Below, one piece after another: positions 26,902 through 36,204 of a stretch of DNA of 64,000 nucleotides. The notes under the pieces were generated by a model, which was not told where the DNA came from, did no database searches, and saw only the letters and a list, made by a program, of their open reading frames with translations. This DNA is from Chitinophagales bacterium. GTDB lineage: Bacteria > Bacteroidota > Bacteroidia > Chitinophagales > LD1. Every line of letters starts with the position of its first letter. Position 1 is the stretch's first letter. Location: NCBI GenBank assembly GCA_016787045.1, contig JAEUVA010000008.1, positions 363,743 to 427,742 of the forward strand, read 5' to 3'. The translations under genes and the position numbers were made by a program.

Positions 26902-27594
26902 TCAATGCGTTTTGCCGTAAAAATTGTCTTCAAATTCTTCAAAAGGCATTTCGCGATAACTACCGGAACCGTAATAATTGAGGTAGGTTTCAGTGGTGGC
27001 TGCGTCCATGCTACCGGTTTTTACATTTACCACATTACCCTGTGAGTTGATAATGCAAAACCCCGGATATGTTTGCCTGTAGTTGAGCATAAATAGCGCA
27101 AACTCATGCACATATGTTTTCTCTTCGTTAATTAATTTATATTCTCGGTTTTTGTAGGTTAAGGGTTCTTTTTGTTCACAATTAAACTTAGCCGCAATAA
27201 AGTTCTGGTTGATATAATGTGCAATTTCTTTATGGCTCCAAACCTCTTCCATTGTTTTGCACCAGCGGCACCAGTTGGCATACACAAACAAGAAAACTGG
27301 TTTGGAGGAGCGCTGTTGTAACGCCATGGCCTCCTCCACTCCTACCCAATGAATGATTGTATCTGTGTAATTGTGTGCAGAATCGGTCTTTAGCGATTCT
27401 CCGTTGGTTCTGGTAGAATCTGTGTTTGTTGGTTTATTAGAATGAGCTTCATTGAAAACTACTGAGCCGGCAGAAAACTCAACATTCACCTCTTCTTGTA
27501 AACTGCGGTTCTTAGTAGCTTTTATTTGGCTAAAGCTAATAAAACCAGTTAGTAACAAAATGATAGTACCAATAAACTTAGCGTGTGCTGCCAC
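26902..27594 (-). CDS. Secreted thioredoxin-like protein
   Basis: About 230 residues. There is no ATG near the N-terminus: GTG at 27594 gives a good signal peptide (AAHAKFIGTIILLLTGFISF) and is preferred, while TTG at 27615 is the alternative. After a variable linker the thioredoxin-like fold begins near residue 85 with KPVFLFVYANWCRWCKTMEE, a CxxC active site (CRWC) preceded by the usual strand. The later NREYKLI and PGFCIINSQGNVV segments fit the DUF255/Thioredoxin_7 type. Probably a periplasmic disulfide reductase or holdase. Confidence 0.75.
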   Translation of the reverse strand: MAAHAKFIGTIILLLTGFISFSQIKATKNRSLQEEVNVEFSAGSVVFNEAHSNKPTNTDSTRTNGESLKTDSAHNYTDTIIHWVGVEEAMALQQRSSKPVFLFVYANWCRWCKTMEEVWSHKEIAHYINQNFIAAKFNCEQKEPLTYKNREYKLINEEKTYVHEFALFMLNYRQTYPGFCIINSQGNVVNVKTGSMDAATTETYLNYYGSGSYREMPFEEFEDNFYGKTH

Positions 27595-27710
27595 CGCATA
27601 AAAGTAGCAATTCAAACCAATTCGCTACCAAACAAGATATGGAAAACTTAGCAGAGCATGTGTCGGATAGGTAAACTGTTTTTTTACTTTAGCGCAATTA
27701 AAATCCAACC

Positions 27711-27890
27711 GTGAAAAGACTACGAAAATCAACTGACAAAAAAATAGCCGGTGTGTGCGGTGGTTTGGGCGAATACTTAGACATAGACCCCACCGTTATC
27801 CGGATTTTGTTTTTAGGTGCGCTGGTTTTGTTTGGTAGTGGTGTATTATTGTACATCATTCTATGGGTAGCAATGCCTGACACCGAATAA
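27711..27890 (+). CDS. PspC-domain mini-protein
   Basis: 59 residues from a GTG at 27711 (VKRLRKSTDKKIAGVCGGLGEYLDIDPTVIR, two adjoining parts) to TAA at 27888-27890. KIAGVCGGLGEYL is the PspC signature, followed by DPTVIRILF and one transmembrane helix (LVLFGSGVLLYIILWVAMP). Full PspC proteins have extra domains; stand-alone PspC modules of this length are known in Bacteroidota and may sense membrane stress. The gene is short and starts with GTG, so it is easily missed. The next gene starts 21 bases downstream. Confidence 0.9.
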   Translation: MKRLRKSTDKKIAGVCGGLGEYLDIDPTVIRILFLGALVLFGSGVLLYIILWVAMPDTE

Positions 27891-27911
27891 TTTTCAATAG
27901 CAATTGTATAT

Positions 27912-29372
27912 ATGAAGAAATTTTTGCTTTTAACACTGCTTAGCATTGCCACATTTCTCAACTATGCGCAAGTGGGTATAAACATCCTGATACCCGATAG
28001 CAGTGCGGTGTTGCAATTAGAAAGCGATAAAAAGGGGTTGGGACTAACGCGCCTCACCACCACTCAACGCGATGCGATTTCAAATCCTCTAAAAGGGTTG
28101 ACCATTTACAATACCACAGATAGTGTGATAGAATACTGGAATGCAGAATGCTGGCTAAAAGTGTATCAAAAGCACTGCTACGATTGTGACTTTAACATGA
28201 CTATTGATGACCCTACCGATACATTAGATAGAGTAGTGAGCGATTCGGTTTTTTCCACCATTACCGTCAATCAAACCAACGGCACTCAGCCCATAGATTT
28301 AATTTTTATTTCATCCTTACCACAAGGTGTAACAGTACAATTTGACGGCAACCCTACCATTAATCAATCCGGCAGTATCAAAATTGTGGTAAAAGCCGAT
28401 TTGTGTGCGCCTATAGGCGGAAACTACCCGGTTATTATCCAAGGATACTGTGGCGATGCTATTAAGTTTTTGGTGTATAATGTGTACATACGTCCACCTT
28501 TGCAGGTTAACATACCAGTCAATCAAATTAACTACAACTTACAAGCGCTCAATAACCTACCTGCCAGCCCCGCGCAGTATGTGTATTGCTCAATTGGTAA
28601 TGGCGTAGAAGTAAAATCTGCAGTTAATACTTTACCCGCATTTACCACAGGCACGCTTGACCCCAATAGTTTGATTTGCCTAAACAATAATGGCGCCATT
28701 TTGGGTCGCGGTGGCGATGGCGGCTCAGTAACGTTTAACGGAAACCTGTTTGTGGTAGGTGGTGAAGCTGGCCAAAAAGGTGGCGATGCACTTAATTTGA
28801 CTGCCCGTACTGTGCTACTCAACAACGGGGCAGTTTACGGTGGTGGCAGCGGTGGCGGCTCTGTAGGTATAGCTATTGGCACACCTAGCATACCCGTAAT
28901 AGGCGCTATTGTAATTGGATTTGTTTATTGTGGTGGTGGCGGCAGTGAAAGCGGTAAGGGAGGTGTAGTTAATGCCGGTGGTATTAACCTTGGTCTTTTT
29001 GCCAATGGTGGCGATGCCACTTGCTGTGTGAGTTCAATACCCGGTGCGGGGCCGGTAGGCAATTTCCCCATTACCATCCCCATCAGCATTGCCAGCATCA
29101 ACATTACCCCCAGTGCATTTGGTGGCGATGGTGCACCATTTGGTCAGCAAGGTACAGCCGGATATTTAGATGTAGATCTTGAAGTATGTGTAAGCATTCC
29201 TATAATCGGAAACATTTGCATACCCATACCCATACCCGGAGGCATATTACCCTTCTACGGACCACAAAGCGACTTACCGGGTTTTGCTGTACGCAGAAAC
29301 AACAACCCGCTGATTGGTGTGCCCGATGGCACTTACAGTGGTGCTCAGATTAAAGGGAAAGTTGGGAATTAG
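27912..29372 (+). CDS. Secreted glycine-rich surface protein
   Basis: 486 residues. A signal peptide (MKKFLLLTLLSIATFLNYA) precedes QVGINILIPDSSAVLQLES, the start of a domain common at the N-termini of Bacteroidota surface proteins and structural tail-like proteins. A β-rich middle part (about 90-240) follows. From about residue 255 the protein becomes Gly-rich with repeating NNNGAILGRGGDGG and NNGAVYGGGSGGG units, resembling the polyglycine adhesin tips of phage tail fibres. No T9SS tail is visible. It is likely a surface adhesin or filament; the role is an inference. Confidence 0.68.
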   Translation: MKKFLLLTLLSIATFLNYAQVGINILIPDSSAVLQLESDKKGLGLTRLTTTQRDAISNPLKGLTIYNTTDSVIEYWNAECWLKVYQKHCYDCDFNMTIDDPTDTLDRVVSDSVFSTITVNQTNGTQPIDLIFISSLPQGVTVQFDGNPTINQSGSIKIVVKADLCAPIGGNYPVIIQGYCGDAIKFLVYNVYIRPPLQVNIPVNQINYNLQALNNLPASPAQYVYCSIGNGVEVKSAVNTLPAFTTGTLDPNSLICLNNNGAILGRGGDGGSVTFNGNLFVVGGEAGQKGGDALNLTARTVLLNNGAVYGGGSGGGSVGIAIGTPSIPVIGAIVIGFVYCGGGGSESGKGGVVNAGGINLGLFANGGDATCCVSSIPGAGPVGNFPITIPISIASINITPSAFGGDGAPFGQQGTAGYLDVDLEVCVSIPIIGNICIPIPIPGGILPFYGPQSDLPGFAVRRNNNPLIGVPDGTYSGAQIKGKVGN

Positions 29373-29421
29373 TATCTAACATTGAATAATGATTATTGAT
29401 TATTTAAAGCAGAACACAGTT

Positions 29422-30075
29422 ATGAAAAAGATTTTTCTTACCACAATAGTTTCCTTTGTTACGCTACTTGCAATTGCCGATAAAGGCATAGTGGTTACTC
29501 AAAAATTTGCTACAGCAACTACTGATGCCGGGGTTACGTTAACTTGGTATGTAACAGCCAACAACGTAAAACTATCCATGCAATTTAAAGACAGCAAAGT
29601 AAATAACACCATCACCCATTTTATACCCAATACTAAAGATGCTACCTTGCAGATATATACCGATGGCCCTGTACCTGATGGCGTTCAAAAATCGTACTAC
29701 GCTACCCCGGCTAGTGCAATAAAACCATCTACTGCAAATCAGTACACCCGCATAGATGTTAAAGCCAGTGGCGAGGTGAAAGAAGTGAGCGGCATCAAGT
29801 GCGAGAAATACATCATTACCACCAATTTGAACATTACCGAAGCATGGGTCACTAAAAATGTGAAGTTCAATACCTATCAATATCACCCGTATTTTCCGGA
29901 CAACACCCCGTTGCTGGGCTTGTATAACGCTCAGATAAACGGAGTAGTGCTTAGCGCTGTTACAAAAGATTTAACCGGCAAAGAATTGAGTAAATACGAG
30001 CTAATGGGTGCCCAAGAAAAAGATATACCAGCTACAGAGTTTTCTATACCGGAAGAATACAAACGTGCGCAATAA
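29422..30075 (+). CDS. Secreted DUF4412-like protein
   Basis: 217 residues from the ATG at 29422 (MKKIFLTTIVSFVTLLAIA); an in-frame Met 11 codons earlier lacks a signal context. The mature protein is β-rich, with the layout of the DUF4412/outer-membrane lipoprotein-sorting-like fold: YTRIDVKASGEVKEVSGIKCEKY is the part where that family usually has its conserved Cys, and FSIPEEYK ends the domain. Function unknown. It precedes porD by 28 bases on the same strand, so envelope biogenesis is possible. Confidence 0.65.
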   Translation: MKKIFLTTIVSFVTLLAIADKGIVVTQKFATATTDAGVTLTWYVTANNVKLSMQFKDSKVNNTITHFIPNTKDATLQIYTDGPVPDGVQKSYYATPASAIKPSTANQYTRIDVKASGEVKEVSGIKCEKYIITTNLNITEAWVTKNVKFNTYQYHPYFPDNTPLLGLYNAQINGVVLSAVTKDLTGKELSKYELMGAQEKDIPATEFSIPEEYKRAQ

Positions 30076-30103
30076 CAATTACATCAAGCCGTTTTCAATC
30101 GTT

Positions 30104-31015
30104 ATGAATAAGCTACTTCTCATTTTGGTCATACTCGCTTCTGTAACACATCCGCTTACAGCCCAAGAGTTGAAATGCAATGTAACCGTTAATGGTCAGC
30201 GGATAAATGGTGTGGACCCCTCTGTGTTTGTAACCATGCAAAACCAGATTATGGAGTTTATGAACAATCGCGCTTGGACTACCGATCAGTTTACTACTGA
30301 AGAGCGAGTAGAATGCAGTTTTTTTATCAATCTTCAAGAGTCGCCTGCTCAAGATGTGTTTAAAGCCAGTGTAACAATACAAAGTAGCCGCCCGGTGTTT
30401 AACAGCACATACAATTCACCATTGCTCAATTACATTGATAACAGTTGGATTTTTACGTATGCTCAAAATCAACCATTAGAGTTTAACGTTACTCAGTACA
30501 ACACCAACCTTACTTCTCTTCTTGGTTTTTATGCCTATGTGATATTGGGCTTAGATTACGAAAGCATGGCCAAAGGCGGTGGTGCTAAGTGGTTCAACTT
30601 TGCAGAGCAGATTATGAATAATGTGCCCACCAATGCACCCGATGCTAACGGCTGGAGACCACCCGATGGGCAGGTTAACCGCAATAGGTACTGGTTGATT
30701 AATAACTTACAGGCAAGTAAGTATGAGTCATTTAAGGTGGCAATGTACGAATACCACTTTACCGGTATGGACAACTTTTATGACAAGCCGGCTTTAGCAC
30801 GTCAAAACATTTTAAACTCGCTGAATAATATTGACAAGGTAGCTAAAGATAATCCGAACGGAATTTTGCTTGCCGTTTTCTTTCAGGCCAAAGCCGATGA
30901 ATTAGTCAACTTGTTTAGCGGTGCCGAAATGGACATTAAGACCAAAGCCGTGAATATCCTAAGGCGCATAGACCCCAGCAACGCCAGCAAATACGATAAA
31001 ATTATTAAGTCGTAG
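30104..31015 (+). CDS. porD: Type IX secretion protein PorD (DUF4835 family)
   Basis: 303 residues from the ATG at 30104. Signal peptide MNKLLLILVILASVTHPLTAQ, then ELKCNVTVNGQRI, the start of the DUF4835 family, which also has ECSFFINLQES, SPLLNYID and the conserved YAYVILGLDYESMAKGGG segment near residue 175. Members are annotated as PorD because the family was linked to T9SS-dependent secretion in Bacteroidota. Four or more T9SS-sorted proteins are in this window, which fits. The family identity is firm; its exact role in the secretion machine is less certain. Confidence 0.83.
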   Translation: MNKLLLILVILASVTHPLTAQELKCNVTVNGQRINGVDPSVFVTMQNQIMEFMNNRAWTTDQFTTEERVECSFFINLQESPAQDVFKASVTIQSSRPVFNSTYNSPLLNYIDNSWIFTYAQNQPLEFNVTQYNTNLTSLLGFYAYVILGLDYESMAKGGGAKWFNFAEQIMNNVPTNAPDANGWRPPDGQVNRNRYWLINNLQASKYESFKVAMYEYHFTGMDNFYDKPALARQNILNSLNNIDKVAKDNPNGILLAVFFQAKADELVNLFSGAEMDIKTKAVNILRRIDPSNASKYDKIIKS

Positions 31016-31074
31016 AGTAAACTTGCAGTTGAAAAGATGGTCAGTGTAATTGTAAAACTCACCACAAACAATAC

Positions 31075-32361
31075 ATGCAAAAAATTTCTACCCTACTAAT
31101 AGCTCTTTTAGTTACTAAACTTTCTGTTGCCCAACTTTACTTTCCTCCTATTACCGGAAACACTTGGGATACTATAGCTCCTTCATCACTTGGCTGGTGT
31201 GCAGACAAGTTAGATTCTGTCATTCAGTTTGCCGGAGATAAAAACACAAAGGCACTTATTGTTTTGAAAGATGGAAAACGTGCCGTAGAAAAATATTATG
31301 GTACGTTTAAACAAGACTCTGTTTGGTTTTGGGCCAGTGCCGGTAAAAGTTTGACATCACTACTAGTTGGCATTGCTCAAGAGCAAGGATTTCTAAATAT
31401 CCAGAACCCGGTGTCTGACTATTTGGGTCAGGGGTGGACTAGTTGCACACCGCAGCAAGAAGCTAACATAAAAGTAGTACATCAACTGAGCATGACCACC
31501 GGACTTAACTACAACGTACCCGACTTAGATTGTACAGACGATACTTGCCTCAAGTTCCATGCCGATGCCGGCAATGAATGGTATTACTATAATGCCCCCT
31601 ACCATTTAGTACACGATGTAATTACGGCAGCATCGGGGCAGGGTATCACAGCATTTACCAATTCAAAACTTGCATCTAAAATTGGTATGCAGGGGCTTTG
31701 GTATGACCATGTGTACTACAGCAAAGCCCGAAGCGCAGCTCGCTTTGGCTTACTCATGCTAAACAACGCGGTTTGGGATACAGACACCCTTCTGCACGAT
31801 CAGCAATACCTCAACGACTCTCGCAACACCTCGCAGCCCTACAACAAAAGTTACGGCTACCTTTGGTGGTTGGCGGGTAAAGACAGCATTATGGCTCCGG
31901 GCATACCGTATGCACTGCCCACTACACTTTGTAGCAATTGCCCCAACGATATGTACGCAGCATTGGGCAAATACGACCAAAAAATTTACATCGTACCTTC
32001 TATGAATATTGTGGTCGTTCGCTTTGGCAATGCAGCAGGGACTACCGCCCTTGGGCCATCTAGCTTTGATAATGAGTTTTGGGGAAAACTCAACGAAGTA
32101 TTTTGCGCTACAAACCAGTTGTCGTCTAACGGTAGTGAAATAAATATTAATCTTTATCCAAATCCGTGTACAGATAACTTGCAGATAAATATCCCAGCTG
32201 AGTTGTTAGGAGAAACTATCCGTATCTATAGCACTATCGGAGAATTACTCTGGGAAACGCAGGTAAAAAACACTGCATTCTCTGTTTCTACGCAAACTTT
32301 GTCGCCAGGATTTTACTACCTAAACATCGGACAACACAGCGCGAGATTTAGCAAACAATAA
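31075..32361 (+). CDS. T9SS-exported serine hydrolase (class C beta-lactamase-like)
   Basis: 428 residues. Signal peptide, then a beta-lactamase/DD-peptidase fold: the SxxK nucleophile motif is in WASAGKSLTSLLVG, the YxN-type motif is NAPYHLVHDV (Tyr in YYYNAPYH), and the C-terminal active-site region is near GKYDQKIYIVP. The last 75 residues begin INLYPNPCTDNLQINIP and form a type A T9SS sorting domain, so the enzyme is expected at the cell surface or outside. It is more likely an esterase or peptidase than an antibiotic-resistance enzyme. Confidence 0.82.
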   Translation: MQKISTLLIALLVTKLSVAQLYFPPITGNTWDTIAPSSLGWCADKLDSVIQFAGDKNTKALIVLKDGKRAVEKYYGTFKQDSVWFWASAGKSLTSLLVGIAQEQGFLNIQNPVSDYLGQGWTSCTPQQEANIKVVHQLSMTTGLNYNVPDLDCTDDTCLKFHADAGNEWYYYNAPYHLVHDVITAASGQGITAFTNSKLASKIGMQGLWYDHVYYSKARSAARFGLLMLNNAVWDTDTLLHDQQYLNDSRNTSQPYNKSYGYLWWLAGKDSIMAPGIPYALPTTLCSNCPNDMYAALGKYDQKIYIVPSMNIVVVRFGNAAGTTALGPSSFDNEFWGKLNEVFCATNQLSSNGSEININLYPNPCTDNLQINIPAELLGETIRIYSTIGELLWETQVKNTAFSVSTQTLSPGFYYLNIGQHSARFSKQ

Positions 32362-32419
32362 TCTTGCTCCATATCAACGCGCGTTTCATTACCTTCGCCA
32401 CACTTTTTCAAAAAAGGCA

Positions 32420-33814
32420 ATGAACAAAAAACAAAAATACCGCGACCTTATAGCGCAAACATTTGATTTTCCGCAACGCGATTTCAAAGAAGAAAAGGGG
32501 CAACTTTTTTGGAATGATTTACCGCTTATGGAAATCATAGAAAAATATGGTACTCCGTTACGACTTACCTATTTGCCAAAAATTGGGCAACAAATACAAA
32601 AGGCGCGCAGATTGTTCAACAGCGCCATAGCCAACAACGATTACCGAGGCGATTACTACTATTGCTACTGCACTAAAAGTTCGCACTTCAGTTTTGTGGT
32701 AGAAGAGGCACTGCGCAACAAAACACATATAGAAACTTCCTCTGCTTTTGACTTTGAATTGATAAAACGGCTGGAAGAAAAAAAGAAGATTAAGAAAGAT
32801 AATTATGTGATATGCAATGGTTTTAAGCCCCAAAAATATATTGATAATATTTTGGAAGCATTTCGCAGTGGGTACAAAAATATCATACCCGTTTTAGATA
32901 ATTTGGACGAGTTGGAAAAATACGGCTTGCCAAAAGAGCAAATGAACATTGGCATACGCATAGCTGCCGAAGAAGAACCCAAGTATGAGTTTTATACTTC
33001 TCGGCTGGGCGTACGCTACAATGACATAGTACCGTTTTATCAACAAAAAATACAAAACAGCCCGCACTTTAAGCTCAAGATGCTGCACTTTTTTATTGAT
33101 ACGGGCATCAAAGACGTAAACTACTACTGGACGGAGTTTCACAAAGCGCTGGATGTATATTGCGATCTCAAGCGTATATGCCCCGACCTAACAGCCATTA
33201 ACCTGGGTGGCGGTATGCCCATCAAGCACTCTCTTACTTTTGATTTTGATTATGAATACATGATTAACGAAATAGTGAGCCAGATAAAAACCACTTGTAA
33301 TAACGAGGGTGTAGACGAGCCGGATATTTTTACAGAATTTGGCAGCTATACCGTGGGCGAAAGCGGTGCCGTTATTTTTTCGGTGCTGGGCCAAAAACAG
33401 CAAAACGACCGCGAAACATGGTACATGTTAGATGGCTCTCTAATGAATAGTTTGCCCGATATCTGGGGCTTATCGCAGCGCTTTATTATGCTGCCGGTAA
33501 ACAAATGGGAAGATGAATACCACCATGTAAACTTAGGCGGCATTACTTGCGATGTGGGCGACTACTACAACAGCGATGCACACATTAATCAGGTGTATCT
33601 GCCCAAAATCAAAAACAATGAAAAACTGCACATCGGTTTTTTCAATACCGGTGCTTATCAAGATACGCTAAGTGGCTATGGTGGGATAAAACACTGCCTG
33701 CTGCCATCTCCTCCACATATTTTGATTGATGAAAAGAAGAAAAATGAGTTTACCTACCGGGTGTTTGCCGAAGAGCAAACTGCCGATAGCATGTTGCGGA
33801 TATTAGGGTACTAA
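32420..33814 (+). CDS. Arginine decarboxylase-like PLP enzyme (fold type III)
   Basis: 464 residues, the short form found in Bacteroidota, in contrast to the longer SpeA of Proteobacteria. The PLP lysine is in YCTKSSHF (about residue 81). A Gly-rich phosphate-binding stretch occurs in INLGGGMPIKH, and the Cys-type C-terminal active-site region is near GYGGIKHCLLP. It probably makes agmatine from arginine for polyamine synthesis; ornithine, lysine or carboxynorspermidine specificity cannot be excluded by eye. A TACCTTCG box lies 23 bases before the ATG (32390-32397), a likely -7 promoter element. Confidence 0.8.
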   Translation: MNKKQKYRDLIAQTFDFPQRDFKEEKGQLFWNDLPLMEIIEKYGTPLRLTYLPKIGQQIQKARRLFNSAIANNDYRGDYYYCYCTKSSHFSFVVEEALRNKTHIETSSAFDFELIKRLEEKKKIKKDNYVICNGFKPQKYIDNILEAFRSGYKNIIPVLDNLDELEKYGLPKEQMNIGIRIAAEEEPKYEFYTSRLGVRYNDIVPFYQQKIQNSPHFKLKMLHFFIDTGIKDVNYYWTEFHKALDVYCDLKRICPDLTAINLGGGMPIKHSLTFDFDYEYMINEIVSQIKTTCNNEGVDEPDIFTEFGSYTVGESGAVIFSVLGQKQQNDRETWYMLDGSLMNSLPDIWGLSQRFIMLPVNKWEDEYHHVNLGGITCDVGDYYNSDAHINQVYLPKIKNNEKLHIGFFNTGAYQDTLSGYGGIKHCLLPSPPHILIDEKKKNEFTYRVFAEEQTADSMLRILGY

Positions 33815-33950
33815 ACAACTTGTTATTTGCACAAATAGCTTTTTGAGTCATACCTGTGCCTGCATTATTGCTGTGGTGATTCGTGAAATAGATGGCCAAA
33901 AAGTATAGATAAGTCTAAAAAATTACAGAAGAGAAACTCGATTGCTTAGC

Positions 33951-33983
33951 AAAAAAAAAAGCCCCTCCGTTTCGGGAGGGGCT
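33951..33983 (-). terminator. Rho-independent terminator of dnaK
   Basis: An 8-bp stem GCCCCTCC/GGAGGGGC (33961-33968 with 33975-33982) with a run of ten A's on its left, a T-tract on the minus strand. It sits about 120 bases after the dnaK stop, with no gene between. The same hairpin could also serve the arginine decarboxylase side, though no T-run follows there. Confidence 0.78.
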
Positions 33984-34102
33984 GCTACCTATGGTGAGTA
34001 GTAACCATGGCAACATCCAACATGGTGCAAGGTTAATGGTAATTACTGAAAGGTTCTACTGTTTCTGCAATATTTTCTCATTAACTCTTCATTATCAGTC
34101 CA

Positions 34103-36010
34103 TTAACTTTTGTCATCTTTCACTTCTTCGTACTGTACATCTTGCACGTTTTCGGCACCGGCTTGCGCTCCGGGGTTGCCGGTTTCGGTACCGGGCTGCG
34201 CACTTTGGGTGGCATTGTAGATATCTTGGCTGGCGGCCTGCCAAGCATTGTTGAGCGTTTCGGCTGCTTTATCCATGGCCTCTAAGTCATTGGTTTCCTT
34301 GGCTTTTTTGAGGTCGGCAAGGGCGGTTTCAATGGCTGTTTTTTTATCGGCAGGTATTTTTTCGCCTACTTCTTTTATCTGTTTTTCGGTTTGGAAGATG
34401 AGGGAGTCTATGGCGTTTACCTTTTCGGCTTGTTCGCGGGCTTTTTTGTCGGTTTCTTCGTTGGCTTTGGCCTCGTTGCGCATTTTTTCAATTTCTTCTT
34501 TAGAAAGCCCTGTACTGGCTTCTATGCGTATGCTTTGCTCTTTGCCGGTGCCTTTGTCTTTGGCCGATACATGTAGAATGCCGTTGCTGTCTATATCAAA
34601 CGTTACTTCTACCTGTGGTGTGCCGCGCATGGCAGGTGGTATGCCGTCTAAGTGAAAGCGGCCAATGGTGCGGTTATCGCGGGCCATAGCACGCTCGCCT
34701 TGCAGTACGTGTATTTCTACCGATGGCTGGTTGTCTTGCGCAGTGGTAAATACTTGTGATTTTTTGGTGGGTATGGTGGTGTTAGATTCAATTAGCTTGG
34801 TCATTACCCCGCCCATGGTTTCTAACCCTAAAGAAAGAGGAGTTACATCCACAAGTACAATATCGTCTTTTACATCGCCACTTAAAATACCGCCTTGTAT
34901 AGCTGCACCTACGGCTACTACCTCATCGGGGTTTACACCTTTAGATGGTTTTTTGCCGAAGAATTTTTCTACGACTTCTTGTATTTTGGGGATGCGGGTA
35001 GAGCCGCCCACTAAGATTACATCGTCTATTTGTGAGGCAGTGAGGCCGGCATCTTTGAGCGCTTGCTCGCAAGGGCGTAGGGTGCGCTGTACCAACTCAT
35101 CGGTCAATTGCTCAAACTTGGCGCGGGTTAGTTTTTTAACTAAGTGCTTAGGCACACCGTCCACAGCGGTTACGTATGGCAGGTTGATTTCGGTTTCGCT
35201 GGATGAGGACAATTCAATTTTTGCTTTCTCAGAGGCCTCTTTTAAACGTTGGAGAGCCATAGGGTCTTTGCGGAGGTCTATGCGTTCTTCGGTTTGAAAC
35301 TCGGTAGCCAGCCAGTTGATGATGGCATTGTCAAAATCATCGCCACCGAGGTGGGTATCGCCATTGGTGCTTTTTACTTCAAACACGCCATCACCCATTT
35401 CAAGTATGGATACATCAAATGTCCCGCCACCGAGGTCATACACAGCTACTTTTAAGTCTTTGCCGGTTTTATCTAAGCCATAAGCCAAGGCAGCAGCGGT
35501 TGGTTCGTTTAAAATTCTGCGCACTGTGAGCCCCGCAATTTCGCCTGCCTCTTTGGTGGCCTGGCGCTGGCTATCGTTAAAGTAAGCCGGTACAGTGATT
35601 ACCGCCTCGGTAACTGTTTGGCCCAAATAGTCTTCAGCAGTTTTCTTCATTTTTTGAAGAATCATGGCCGAAATTTCTTGTGGGGTGTATAAGCGGCCAT
35701 CAATATCTACGCGTGGCGTATCGTTTTCGCCTTTGGCTACTTTGTAGGCAGCGTAGGGTATTTCTTTGCCGGCTTCGCTATGTCGAATGCCCATAAAGCG
35801 TTTGATGGATTGAATGGTTTTGGTGGGGTTAGTAACCGCCTGGCGCTTAGCCGGGTCGCCAATTTTGCGCTCGCCATTGCTTAAAAATGCAACTATAGAG
35901 GGGGTGGTTCTTCTCCCCTCATCATTTTGTATTACCTGCGGGTCGCTGCCTTCCATTACCGCTACACAACTGTTAGTGGTTCCCAGGTCTATTCCAATTA
36001 TCTTTCCCAT
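34103..36010 (-). CDS. dnaK: Hsp70 chaperone DnaK
   Basis: 635 residues, normal length. Nucleotide-binding domain with the three Hsp70 signatures: [32 protein letters not shown] and [17 protein letters not shown]. The substrate-binding domain starts near 390 ([14 protein letters not shown]), and the helical lid ends in a Gln/Gly-rich tail closing with the acidic [16 protein letters not shown]-driven folding chaperone working with DnaJ and GrpE, neither of which is adjacent. The upstream region (36011-36204) has unusual repeats described separately and no CIRCE-like inverted repeat. Confidence 0.98.
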   Translation of the reverse strand: MGKIIGIDLGTTNSCVAVMEGSDPQVIQNDEGRRTTPSIVAFLSNGERKIGDPAKRQAVTNPTKTIQSIKRFMGIRHSEAGKEIPYAAYKVAKGENDTPRVDIDGRLYTPQEISAMILQKMKKTAEDYLGQTVTEAVITVPAYFNDSQRQATKEAGEIAGLTVRRILNEPTAAALAYGLDKTGKDLKVAVYDLGGGTFDVSILEMGDGVFEVKSTNGDTHLGGDDFDNAIINWLATEFQTEERIDLRKDPMALQRLKEASEKAKIELSSSSETEINLPYVTAVDGVPKHLVKKLTRAKFEQLTDELVQRTLRPCEQALKDAGLTASQIDDVILVGGSTRIPKIQEVVEKFFGKKPSKGVNPDEVVAVGAAIQGGILSGDVKDDIVLVDVTPLSLGLETMGGVMTKLIESNTTIPTKKSQVFTTAQDNQPSVEIHVLQGERAMARDNRTIGRFHLDGIPPAMRGTPQVEVTFDIDSNGILHVSAKDKGTGKEQSIRIEASTGLSKEEIEKMRNEAKANEETDKKAREQAEKVNAIDSLIFQTEKQIKEVGEKIPADKKTAIETALADLKKAKETNDLEAMDKAAETLNNAWQAASQDIYNATQSAQPGTETGNPGAQAGAENVQDVQYEEVKDDKS

Positions 36011-36042
36011 GTGGTTGTTCGTTTTTTGGTTCGCTGGGTTAT

Positions 36043-36149
36043 GTCAATTGCTGTGCCATGCCAATATGATGACAGAAATGACAGTACATTGGGTCAACAT
36101 AAGGTCGCACGCTCATCAAATGACAGCAATCGCAGCGACATTTTGTCAG
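36043..36149 (-). promoter_or_regulatory. Possible sigma54-type promoter with TGACAG/TGTC operator repeats upstream of dnaK
   Basis: On the minus strand TGGCACAGCAATTGAC (complement of 36043-36058) matches TGGCACG-N4-TTGCW except for an A at the -12 Cys position and a weak mismatch before the spacer. Upstream, on the plus strand, TGACAG occurs at 36070, 36079 (9-bp spacing) and 36121, and GACATTTTGTC (36137-36147) is a perfect inverted repeat with a 3-base centre. Enhancer-like sites before a sigma54 promoter would look like this. Functional proof is absent. Confidence 0.4.
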
Positions 36150-36204
36150 CAAGATTTGTTTGTAACTGTAAAGTGACTTGCCTTAACATTGCTCAAAATA
36201 ATGT

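Noticed and set aside
27698..27961. 87-codon minus-strand frame over the PspC gene
   Set aside because: The plus strand encodes a clear PspC module in the same place.
34665..35297. 210-codon open frame on the plus strand inside dnaK
   Set aside because: Low-complexity Ser/Thr-rich translation typical of antisense to a highly expressed gene; dnaK is certain.
36010..36204. CIRCE/HrcA element before dnaK
   Set aside because: No TTAGCACTC-N9-GAGTGCTAA-like inverted repeat; only the TGACAG/TGTC sites are present.
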